From a virus, in the IMG/VR virus record IMGVR_UViG_3300047300_000022, positions 1 to 34,593 of that record: DNA of 34,593 nucleotides. The stretch is one strand, 5' to 3'. This document shows, piece after piece, positions 1 to 6,652 of the stretch (the stretch's first letter is position 1; every line of letters begins with the position of its first letter). The notes beneath the pieces are model-generated. The model saw only the letters and a list, made by a program, of their open reading frames with translations, was not told the origin of the DNA and did no database searches. Position numbers and translations under genes: made by a program.

Positions 1-127
1 TAATAACCCTATGCTCTTGCATTTCCACCTCTTCTTGAGAAGATTTAGGGTCTTGTGCAACAGACATCAGATCATGAAGCATCACATGGAGCAACTCATG
101 TAAAGCCGTCTTGTCTAGGGACTCAGG
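1..127. repeat. Left copy of 127-bp direct terminal repeat
   Basis: The first 127 bases recur exactly as 34467-34593. The repeat lies inside the coding region of a small metallopeptidase whose reading frame continues intact across the join. Identical ends of exactly 127 bases usually reflect the k-mer overlap of a circular assembly graph rather than a biological terminal repeat. Either way the genome appears complete and closed or circularly permuted. Confidence 0.95.
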
Positions 128-328
128 CGTAATCTTTTCTGCACCAAAGTCACCTAAACGATAGGTTGCTAATCTGGCATTCTCATTAAACTCAACAGAA
201 GCCATTGCTTGCTTTGCAGGCTTAGAGCCTTTCTCTATTCTCCAGTCACCCAGAGATAGTGTTTTCTGCCATTTCTTTACACATTCTGCAAAGAATTCAG
301 CATCCTGTTGAGTTGGAATGTTTGACAT
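1..328 (-). CDS. Small HExxH zinc metallopeptidase, N-terminal part (continues at 34466)
   Basis: ATG at 328 opens a frame that runs off base 1 and continues from 34466 to a TAA at 34420, giving 124 aa in total. Residues 77-81 read HELLH, inside TALHELLHVMLHDL. This is the zinc-binding HExxH helix of gluzincin- and SprT-like peptidases. A later EMQEHRVIN stretch (about 103-110) could supply a third ligand. The protein has no signal peptide and is likely cytoplasmic. The gene follows the lysis cassette on the same strand, and its end overlaps the phosphoesterase start by 14 nt. Substrate is unknown. The zinc site is seen directly; peptidase activity is inferred. It is easily missed because the contig ends cut it. 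Confidence 0.8.
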   Translation of the reverse strand, partial: MSNIPTQQDAEFFAECVKKWQKTLSLGDWRIEKGSKPAKQAMASVEFNENARLATYRLGDFGAEKITPESLDKTALHELLHVMLHDLMSVAQDPKSSQEEVEMQEHRVI

Positions 329-361
329 AACACCGCTTTATACACAACTTTTTCACATTTT

Positions 362-961
362 TTATGAAGTCAATACTGCAAGTGCGTGATTTATATGCTT
401 TTCTCTGTCTGCCAATCCAATAAAACCACCATTTATCTTCTTGGTCATGGTCTTGTAGTCACGAGAATCGGCATATTGGTTGAGTTTTTGGACATCCCAA
501 AACCATCCTGCTGTGAGAGCCGCATACATTGGAGTAGCAACCAAATCAGGGTTCATCACAAAATCAACTCCTAAGGCTTGTCCTGCATGGTAGTAGTTGG
601 CATGACCCGTCAACTGGATGCAACCACGACCTCTAAAACGCCATCCATCACCAGAAGCCTCATCTCTATTACCCATACGATTGGAGTAAACAGTATTGGC
701 AATCAACTTAGGGTTTCTAGCACAAGCCTGTGCCTTGGCAGCATCAAAGCGTTTAGGCCATAACTTCTGCAAAGCCTCTGCACGATAATTTAAATTCTCC
801 TCAAGAATCTTAAAGTTACCGCATTCATGCCCACATTGACCAATGAAAGCCGCTTGTCGATATGGTGTAGATATATCAAACCTATCAAAAGTGGCATTCA
901 GACCATCAAGCCATTGCTCACCAATGTGAAGTTGTTTAAGTTGTTCAGCGGTTATTGACAT
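362..961 (-). CDS. GH19 chitinase-like endolysin
   Basis: This 199-aa protein degrades peptidoglycan at lysis. The glycoside hydrolase 19 fold is recognisable: GHECGNF at 44-50 carries the likely catalytic acid E46, EENLNYR at 54-60 carries the second acidic residue, and RFRGRGCIQLTGH at 108-120 is the hallmark substrate-cleft motif, followed by NPDLVATP. It has no signal peptide or membrane anchor, so export through a holin is expected. Its start overlaps the Rz stop by 17 nt, placing it last in the holin, Rz/Rz1, endolysin cassette. The length is usual for a single-domain phage GH19 lysozyme. Confidence 0.93.
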   Translation of the reverse strand: MSITAEQLKQLHIGEQWLDGLNATFDRFDISTPYRQAAFIGQCGHECGNFKILEENLNYRAEALQKLWPKRFDAAKAQACARNPKLIANTVYSNRMGNRDEASGDGWRFRGRGCIQLTGHANYYHAGQALGVDFVMNPDLVATPMYAALTAGWFWDVQKLNQYADSRDYKTMTKKINGGFIGLADREKHINHALAVLTS

Positions 962-1445
962 TTAACAAGTCTCTCATCTGATTGTAAGAATCAACGCAAG
1001 CGTTCAAAGCGGCAGTATTTTTGTCACCAGCAGCTACTATTTCTGCGATGGCTTCGATGGTTGCTCTTTCGGCATCAGAAGCTGTGTCAGTCTGTCTGTC
1101 AGGTTGACTGGTTGCTTCTGTATTTGTGGTGGCAATGGGGGAACTTGGGGTGGTTTGTAGGTTACTTGAGGGGCAGAGGCGCAACTTGCCAGCACGATTG
1201 GCAACAGCAAGAGCATTAGTTTTTTTGTTGATAGCATCATTAGCCTCCTGTAATTTAGTAGATTGTTCGTTAAGTTTCTCTGTCATGTTTTGCTCGATCT
1301 TACGAGCCTCTTCATTCTTTTTGGCAATGGCTATCTTCATGTCGTTATCACGCTCTAGCCATCCGTAATGATGTCCTACCCTGTAAGTACCAAACAAAGA
1401 TATAAGAACACCAACAATTAACCAAGGTAAAGGAATAGGTAGCAT
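945..1445 (-). CDS. Rz: Rz-like inner-membrane spanin
   Basis: The 166-aa protein has an N-terminal membrane anchor at about residues 6-23 (LPWLIVGVLISLFGTY). A long charged, coiled-coil-prone periplasmic part follows (about 35-90), then a Thr/Ser/Pro-rich stretch and an Ala-rich helix. This is the i-spanin plan: with the outer-membrane lipoprotein Rz1 it disrupts the outer membrane at lysis. The identification rests mainly on the Rz1-type frame nested inside it and on the position between holin and endolysin. Its ATG overlaps the holin TAA by one base (TAATG), implying translational coupling. Confidence 0.85.
   Translation of the reverse strand: MLPIPLPWLIVGVLISLFGTYRVGHHYGWLERDNDMKIAIAKKNEEARKIEQNMTEKLNEQSTKLQEANDAINKKTNALAVANRAGKLRLCPSSNLQTTPSSPIATTNTEATSQPDRQTDTASDAERATIEAIAEIVAAGDKNTAALNACVDSYNQMRDLLNVNNR
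1037..1237 (-). CDS. Rz1: Rz1-like outer-membrane spanin lipoprotein, nested in Rz
   Basis: A frame lies wholly inside Rz, shifted by one base. It encodes about 66 aa with a lipoprotein signal: a lysine-containing start, LMLLLLPIVLASC with lipobox LAS-C, then a short proline-rich mature chain (YKPPQVPPLPPQ). This is the classic o-spanin architecture. Two adjacent ATGs exist at 1240 and 1237. AGGAGG lies three bases before the first and six before the second, so 1237 is preferred. Proline richness and the lipobox together make a chance frame unlikely. Confidence 0.88.
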   Translation of the reverse strand: MLSTKKLMLLLLPIVLASCASAPQVTYKPPQVPPLPPQIQKQPVNLTDRLTQLLMPKEQPSKPSQK

Positions 1446-1969
1446 TAATCAGCCTCCTGTCGAGCAACAGCTAATTGAACTCGCTCATGGTCATCTTCCA
1501 AGTGATCTGGTGGTGTAGTCGGTGGAGGGCCTGGTGTCCAACTTTCATCCAACTCTGGGTTATTCCAAACAGGCATTGCACCAAATGGTTGGCTAGGCAA
1601 TCCATAAGCAGACTGAGAAGGTGCATAGGAAGCGTTAAAATTACCCATAGAGCCGTTATTACCCATTGGTTGACACATTGGTTGCATTGGAGGTTGAGGC
1701 GCTCCAAAAGCCTTTGATCCAGCGGCTACTGCTCTCTTAGACATCACTCCACCAATACCACCTACGATCAAAAGAACGATGTCATTCAGCATCTTGGTAT
1801 AGGCTTGGTCAATCGGAGCCATGCTTTTGATTGGCTGTGTCACAAAGGTGACAGAATAGAGCAAAGCAACAACAATGAAACACAGGATACAAGTGACCGC
1901 AATGACCACAAAACCCCAGATTCGTACCTCGATTTCGTCAGGGGTTAGGTTTTGTTTCTGGTTGGACAT
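1445..1969 (-). CDS. Putative holin with two membrane segments
   Basis: The 174-aa protein has two hydrophobic segments: about residues 17-42 (GFVVIAVTCILCFIVVALLYS) and about 62-78 (DIVLLIVGGIGGVMS). A long Pro/Gln/Met/Asn-rich cytoplasmic-looking tail follows and ends in acidic residues. Two membrane spans directly upstream of Rz/Rz1 and endolysin fit a class II holin. The tail is longer than in typical holins. Start 1969 overlaps the upstream lipoprotein gene by 32 nt, and the stop shares one base with the Rz start. Function is inferred from topology and neighbours. Confidence 0.65.
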   Translation of the reverse strand: MSNQKQNLTPDEIEVRIWGFVVIAVTCILCFIVVALLYSVTFVTQPIKSMAPIDQAYTKMLNDIVLLIVGGIGGVMSKRAVAAGSKAFGAPQPPMQPMCQPMGNNGSMGNFNASYAPSQSAYGLPSQPFGAMPVWNNPELDESWTPGPPPTTPPDHLEDDHERVQLAVARQEAD

Positions 1970-2141
1970 CGGATACTTTCTTTTCTAAGATGGGTGCAAC
2001 TAGATATTCTGGGCATTGCTGAGTGAACAAACACTTAGGTTTCTGACATTGTTCAGCATGAAAGTTGTCAGGGTTCTGGCAAAAATATCTGTATCTGTCT
2101 TCACATCCAGTTAGTAGCAATAACAAAAGCAAATATCTCAT
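1938..2141 (-). CDS. Small cysteine-rich lipoprotein
   Basis: The 67-aa product begins MRYLLLLLLLTGC, a very short lipoprotein signal peptide with lipobox LTG-C. The mature chain has four further cysteines (C21, C32, C37 and C43) and ends Lys/Pro-rich. It is expected to be a lipid-anchored periplasmic protein. Its ATG overlaps the stop of the 58-aa gene (ATGA) and its end overlaps the holin start. The position suggests a lysis accessory or superinfection-exclusion factor; neither is shown. Confidence 0.8.
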   Translation of the reverse strand: MRYLLLLLLLTGCEDRYRYFCQNPDNFHAEQCQKPKCLFTQQCPEYLVAPILEKKVSDVQPETKPNP

Positions 2142-2314
2142 ACCATTACATCCACTTGTGAGTTCTTAATCCAATGAGTCTTAATCTCTTGGACTTTCTG
2201 TTGATGGTCTGCTTGTCTGTTCAATTCGGCTAACCTTGCCATATTCTGCTGATGGATCACCCTGTGAGCCTCCCACATCATTTTGGCATTTTGTTGGTAA
2301 GTGTTGATTTTCAT
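2138..2314 (-). CDS. 58-aa hypothetical protein, ATGA-coupled
   Basis: ATG 2314 to TGA 2138 encodes 58 aa beginning MKINTYQQNAKMMWEAHRV, hydrophilic and rich in Gln, His and Asn, probably helical. It has no membrane segment. Both ends are ATGA overlaps, with the 49-aa gene upstream and the lipoprotein gene downstream. That is the main support for it as a real gene. An alternative frame (60 codons, 2181-2363) covers the same DNA but breaks the overlap pattern. Function unknown. Confidence 0.72.
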   Translation of the reverse strand: MKINTYQQNAKMMWEAHRVIHQQNMARLAELNRQADHQQKVQEIKTHWIKNSQVDVMV

Positions 2315-2460
2315 AACCCAATCTTTCCCAATAAAAGTGCCACAATTTTGTTTGATAAGTCATCAGGTAAGAACTTTAAGAAACCTAAGAACCACCAAGC
2401 TACACAGCCGTAAATAAAGACCTTCAGAAACATGTCAAATTGTTTCTGATACTCGTTCAT
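2311..2460 (-). CDS. 49-aa membrane microprotein, ATGA-coupled
   Basis: ATG 2460 to TGA 2311 encodes 49 aa with one hydrophobic segment (VFIYGCVAWWFLGFLKFL, about residues 14-31) and a second weak one near the C-terminus (IVALLLGKIGL). Both ends overlap neighbours by ATGA. A single-span membrane protein beside holin and spanin genes could be an antiholin or pinholin-like factor, but nothing in the sequence proves it. Confidence 0.72.
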   Translation of the reverse strand: MNEYQKQFDMFLKVFIYGCVAWWFLGFLKFLPDDLSNKIVALLLGKIGL

Positions 2461-2957
2461 CTGCCACACCCACCTTTAGGACACAGACTCATTAACTCAT
2501 TGATGCCAATGAACACCAAAAACAGAACAAAGACAATGCCACCAATGATGATTGCCCACTCTTGCATCTCTTGTTCTTGTTCTTTAGCTTTCTTTTCAGC
2601 CGCCCTCAAAGCAGCCATCTCTTTAGCATCATCCCTGTCCATCTGTGCTTGACGCTCTTTGATCTTGTTCCAGACATCAATCTTGCCTGTCTGCATGAAC
2701 AACATCTTGAGTTCTTCCTCAAACGCTCTTGCTTGCTCTAGCGCCATCTCAATCTGTAGAGCAGCACCCATGTTTGAACCACGCTTTTCACGCTTTGCCT
2801 CAAGCATCGCTTTTGTAGCAACACTCTTAGCATCAAACATCTTGCCAATCATGGGGGCAAGACCACCTATGTCATTGGCTACCTTACTAGCCTTTTTGAC
2901 CATCGAAATGGCGTTCTGTAGGCCATTTAACGCACTTATCGGATCAATAGGAATCAT
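2457..2957 (-). CDS. Coiled-coil protein with C-terminal membrane anchor
   Basis: The 166-aa product starts MIPIDPISALNGL. An in-frame GTG at 2972 would add five residues, but ATG 2957 has GGGAGAAGAG upstream and shares ATGA with the preceding gene. It has a long Ala/Glu/Lys/Arg helical region (about 50-130, including KERQAQMDRDD and AEKKAKEQEQEM) and a membrane span at about 135-155 (IIIGGIVFVLFLVFIGIN). It ends with a short CPKGGCGR tail. This predicts a tail-anchored coiled coil. The role is unknown; it sits between ejection-type proteins and the lysis cassette. Confidence 0.78.
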   Translation of the reverse strand: MIPIDPISALNGLQNAISMVKKASKVANDIGGLAPMIGKMFDAKSVATKAMLEAKREKRGSNMGAALQIEMALEQARAFEEELKMLFMQTGKIDVWNKIKERQAQMDRDDAKEMAALRAAEKKAKEQEQEMQEWAIIIGGIVFVLFLVFIGINELMSLCPKGGCGR

Positions 2958-3067
2958 TTTCTCTTCTCCCACTTGAGACAGACTACTTTGCGATTAAACA
3001 CATCGCCAGTCCAAGTCCATTTAACACATCGGTATTCAATGGTTGCCGCCAAGAGAAAGGCGATCAT
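2954..3067 (-). CDS. 37-aa microprotein, ATGA-coupled
   Basis: ATG 3067 to TGA 2954 encodes 37 aa: MIAFLLAATIEYRCVKWTW and then a basic end (KWEKRK). The first residues are hydrophobic but short, the rest polar with two cysteines. It overlaps both neighbours by ATGA, and its end carries the Shine-Dalgarno of the next gene (GGGAGAAGAG). Its function may be partly to couple translation. Confidence 0.6.
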   Translation of the reverse strand: MIAFLLAATIEYRCVKWTWTGDVFNRKVVCLKWEKRK

Positions 3068-3156
3068 GGAAATGCCCAGATAACAATATAACTACAAAAT
3101 ATGACAAAAGCAGTAAGAAGGACTGCCGCTAAATAAGCAACAGCCCACTCTTTCAT
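3064..3156 (-). CDS. 30-aa single-span membrane microprotein
   Basis: ATG 3156 to TGA 3064 encodes 30 aa, MKEWAVAYLAAVLLTAFVIF and on to WAFP, almost entirely one membrane helix. It starts within the stop of the 648-aa ejection-type gene (ATGA) and ends in an ATGA with the 37-aa gene. The overlaps on both sides and the clean hydrophobic pattern support it despite its length. Confidence 0.65.
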   Translation of the reverse strand: MKEWAVAYLAAVLLTAFVIFCSYIVIWAFP

Positions 3157-5099
3157 GGCTTAAATTCAGCTTTATTCAACGCTTCGTTAATTCGTGCTTT
3201 TGTCTTATTATTCTTGATCTGTTGACTTGCAACACGAACTAAACTCAGTACAGGAACTGGCAAACCAGTCAAAGCACCAGTAGCACCAGCTTCTGCCATT
3301 GCACTCATCAAAGCCATTGAAGTACCAGAACTGTTAATCAATGTTCCTGGTGGTACTGTCTGAACATACTTCACGACTTCATTTAAGTCACGAATAGTTT
3401 GAGCCTTTTCTTTACCCAAAATGATATCCAAACGACCATCTGAATCCAAAGCATTGACTGCTTGATTAAGTTTTGCAGGAGAAACAATAGGTCTGCCACT
3501 AGAGTCAGTTTGCAAACCACTTGTTGCAACATTCTCCAAGTGCTTAATGGTTGCACCTTGCAATTCTTTCATTGCTTGTTGACCATTCTTGCCACTTGTC
3601 AGCAAAACTCTACGCAAGAAAGTAACTTCCTCTGGAGTTGCATTTAAGATAGAACGATTAAATGCTTCACTAGCAGCTACTTTAGGATCGTCTTTACCTT
3701 TAACAGCAGTTAACAAGTTAGCAACTACAGCACGACCTTCATATTTACGAGCTTGAGACTCACGCAAAGCACGAGCTTCTGCATATAGTGGGCCAGCAGT
3801 ATCTTTTGTAGTTTCATCAATGATTGACTTCAAAATAGCAGACTGACGCTTGTTGACAATGTCATAGTCAGTAGCCATGTTGATTTCTCTACGCAACTCT
3901 TCCAACTTCTTAACAGTTGCATCCAATGCTACTAAATTACCATTTTCATCTTTAGTAGCAATTCCTAGTTTTACAGCAAACTGTTTGGCAGTATCAGGAA
4001 TAGCAGAAGATGGAACTCCACTTGGTTGGCTATTCAAGTAATCAAATAATGTAGTCTGTGTCTCTTGATCGCCATACTTAATAGTTCTTGGTAATGTCAA
4101 ATCTACTGGCAACAATGCTTCAGGAGAGTTATCTGCCTTGCGATAAGCAGCAGCAGTCTTAGCTTTAGCACCTTGCCAACCTTGTGACAAAGCATCAATA
4201 ACCGCATTACCAGTAGCAGCAGGGCCAATAGCCGCAGTCTGAGAACCAGTCATGTCAATCAAAGCATCAAAGTTCTGCAATGCTTGCAGATTGTTTTGTT
4301 CTGCTCTCTGACGGAGTGGTTCACCCAATGGGCCTTTAATTTGTTCTTTCTCAAAAGCCAATTGAGCAGCATTACGCTCTCTAGCTCCAAGAGTTAAATC
4401 AACAGGAACTGGAAGACCTTGAGCAGTTACTTCACGCTGTAATCCTGCAGGAGTTGCAGCAGCACCAGCACTTGTACGAGCACCAACACCAGTAGTAGGT
4501 GTTAAGTCCATTCCTAATGCTTCTTTAACGATGCTAGTGCCTCGTTGAGCGCCCTGAGAAATCTGTTGAGCGCCTTGTTGGACAGACTGCAAACCACGCA
4601 ATGCAGTAGCCTCTGTAATGGGTGTAGCCTGTTTTAAAGCCTGACCAAGCATTCCAGCCTCAGTAACGACAGGAATAACAGGAGGCAATGCTTCTGCAAC
4701 CTTACCAATAGCCTGAACTTGCTCCATGCCTGATTGAGTTCTAGGCATATAGGTGTAACGCTGACCACCAGCCATAGCTTGCTCTTGAATAGCTCTAAGA
4801 GCCTCTGGAGTGCCAAACTTGCCTGCTTTTGCTTGCTCAATAGCGCCAGTAATACCGCCACCAATAGTTCCTAGCAAACCAGTAGTACCACCAGTTAACA
4901 AGGTCAATCCTGCTTCACCAGCGCCAAGCAGTTGATCTCCTAATCCTGATGGTGCAGGACTAGGAGCAGTAGCCATCTGAGCAGTATTCTGCTGACTCTT
5001 CGCTATTTGATAAGCCTGAGCAACAGTTTCAAACTCTGGCGTTCCTTGTTTTGCCCTATTTTGGACAATCCAAGTTGCGTATTCTTCTGCTGTAGCCAT
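3153..5099 (-). CDS. Large internal virion (ejection-type) protein A
   Basis: The 648-aa product begins MATAEEYATWIVQNRAKQ and GTPEFETVAQAYQ, an N-terminal helix pattern recurrent in internal virion proteins of short-tailed phages. A glycine-rich hydrophobic stretch at about 60-90 (LLTGGTTGLLGTIGGGITGA) is followed by long Ala/Gln/Glu helices and another Gly/Ala hydrophobic patch near 600. Such proteins leave the virion with the DNA and form a conduit across the envelope. It is first of three consecutive large Ala/Gln-rich genes. The start shares one base with the previous stop (TAATG). Assignment rests on composition and position. Confidence 0.65.
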   Translation of the reverse strand: MATAEEYATWIVQNRAKQGTPEFETVAQAYQIAKSQQNTAQMATAPSPAPSGLGDQLLGAGEAGLTLLTGGTTGLLGTIGGGITGAIEQAKAGKFGTPEALRAIQEQAMAGGQRYTYMPRTQSGMEQVQAIGKVAEALPPVIPVVTEAGMLGQALKQATPITEATALRGLQSVQQGAQQISQGAQRGTSIVKEALGMDLTPTTGVGARTSAGAAATPAGLQREVTAQGLPVPVDLTLGARERNAAQLAFEKEQIKGPLGEPLRQRAEQNNLQALQNFDALIDMTGSQTAAIGPAATGNAVIDALSQGWQGAKAKTAAAYRKADNSPEALLPVDLTLPRTIKYGDQETQTTLFDYLNSQPSGVPSSAIPDTAKQFAVKLGIATKDENGNLVALDATVKKLEELRREINMATDYDIVNKRQSAILKSIIDETTKDTAGPLYAEARALRESQARKYEGRAVVANLLTAVKGKDDPKVAASEAFNRSILNATPEEVTFLRRVLLTSGKNGQQAMKELQGATIKHLENVATSGLQTDSSGRPIVSPAKLNQAVNALDSDGRLDIILGKEKAQTIRDLNEVVKYVQTVPPGTLINSSGTSMALMSAMAEAGATGALTGLPVPVLSLVRVASQQIKNNKTKARINEALNKAEFKP

Positions 5100-6640
5100 T
5101 AACGACCTCCACGCAAGATAGCATCTGCTGCACTCATAATATTAGAAGTTTGAGCATTTGGTGTTGGTCTATTGGGCGTAGGAATTTGATTTACCAAAGC
5201 CTGACGCTGACCTTCACGGCTTGCACCTGAATAACGATCATTTACATCTTTAGCAACACGAGATGAGAAGTCATTGAATGACTCACCTGGTCGAACAGTA
5301 AAGTCACCAGCAATAAATGTACTGCCTGCACGAGTCAAAGCGCCATTGTTCTTGGCAAGCCAATCAGTCTTAGCATTTGCAACAGCAGAGTCAATATCTT
5401 GCAATTTAGCCATACCACGCAAGAATTGTGCGATATTGGCAGAGTTAGAAGTGTCTTTAGGGAATCCAGATAGAGCCATTTGGATGTCTTTATCCGTTGC
5501 AGGGCCAGGTGGCAATGCTTTAATTGCTGCGCTGTTACGCAAACGAGTGTATTCCTGACGCAAAGAAGTCTCATAGCCTTCTGCACCAATTGTAGACTTA
5601 GCAAACTCACTAAGGCTAGACAACTTGCCATAACCACCAAGGCTTTCAATTCTGTTTGCCAGATCATTGAACTGGTCAGCAGATTGTTTAGCAGTAGCAG
5701 CTACGACAGCATTCTCGTTAATCAGTTTACGAGTATCAGCAGGAATCTCTGTATTCAATTTGTTAATCTGAGCCAGTTTCTCCAACACATTGACATTAGT
5801 CATCTGAGTGTCTAAGTTCAATTTAGCACCTCGAGTACCAATCTCACTCTGCAGATTCTTAATGTTCCAAGTCTTCTCTTGCAAACCAAGCTCTTGCGCT
5901 CTTTGAGTAAACTGAGACTCAATAACTGCTTTAGTAGCATCTGCTGACTTTTTAAGCAATTCAGCTCGTTCTGTTGGAGATGCCACATCTGCTTTAGCTT
6001 GTGCAGAAACAGCTTCAGCCGCCAGTTTATTGGTCTTAGCAGCCGCTTCTTGTGCTTTATAGATGCTTTCCAACTCAGCACGACCAGCAGGAGTCTGTAA
6101 CAATTGTGCTTCAACACGCTTGATGTCATAGCTTGGGCCACTAACACCAGCACCAGGCATCACATTTCCTTCATCATCTTTCAATGGGAATTGTGTTGGT
6201 TGACCATACATGGTTGGTTGACCAGGTTGGAATGCTTGCTGAGAAATCTGACGAGCCTGTAAAGCTTCTTGTTGAGCCTGAATTTGGGCCTGTCTTTGAG
6301 TCATTTGGTCAGCAGTTGTAAGCAAACGCAAAGCTAAGTCTTGATTACCAAGTTGACTTGCTTTTTGAGCAGCTTGAGTCAATGCAACTGGATTAGTAAT
6401 GTCCAAACCACGCATGATCTCTTGTTGCTGAGTAATCATTCGCAATTGTGGGTCTTCAGCACCAAGCAAACCACCAACAGCACGACCAAGACCAGCAGCG
6501 CCTGCATAAGTCATAGCCGCACCTCGAGCCTCAGGAGACATATTAGACAACTGAACACCTTGATTCAAAGCAGCCATCTGCTGTTGTTGACCATACATTT
6601 CGGGAGTTAACCCGAATAAGCTAGGAATAATATCTGCCAT
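5099..6640 (-). CDS. Large internal virion (ejection-type) protein B
   Basis: ATG 6640 is preferred over an upstream TTG at 6652 because GGAG lies before it, giving 513 aa. The N-terminus (MADIIPSLFGLTPEMYGQQQ) leads into Gln/Ala-rich helices and a Gly/Ala patch (AGAAGLGRAVGGLLGA, about 45-60). A long coiled-coil-prone middle follows (about 180-330), with a polar C-terminus rich in Asn and Pro. It has no catalytic motif. Composition and position between two similarly large helical genes point to an internal core or ejection protein. Confidence 0.6.
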   Translation of the reverse strand: MADIIPSLFGLTPEMYGQQQQMAALNQGVQLSNMSPEARGAAMTYAGAAGLGRAVGGLLGAEDPQLRMITQQQEIMRGLDITNPVALTQAAQKASQLGNQDLALRLLTTADQMTQRQAQIQAQQEALQARQISQQAFQPGQPTMYGQPTQFPLKDDEGNVMPGAGVSGPSYDIKRVEAQLLQTPAGRAELESIYKAQEAAAKTNKLAAEAVSAQAKADVASPTERAELLKKSADATKAVIESQFTQRAQELGLQEKTWNIKNLQSEIGTRGAKLNLDTQMTNVNVLEKLAQINKLNTEIPADTRKLINENAVVAATAKQSADQFNDLANRIESLGGYGKLSSLSEFAKSTIGAEGYETSLRQEYTRLRNSAAIKALPPGPATDKDIQMALSGFPKDTSNSANIAQFLRGMAKLQDIDSAVANAKTDWLAKNNGALTRAGSTFIAGDFTVRPGESFNDFSSRVAKDVNDRYSGASREGQRQALVNQIPTPNRPTPNAQTSNIMSAADAILRGGR

Positions 6641-6652
6641 TTTGCTCTCCAA

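Noticed and set aside
2181-2363. 60-codon minus-strand frame
   Set aside because: It competes with two frames (2138-2314 and 2311-2460) that have ATGA overlaps at every junction and better composition.
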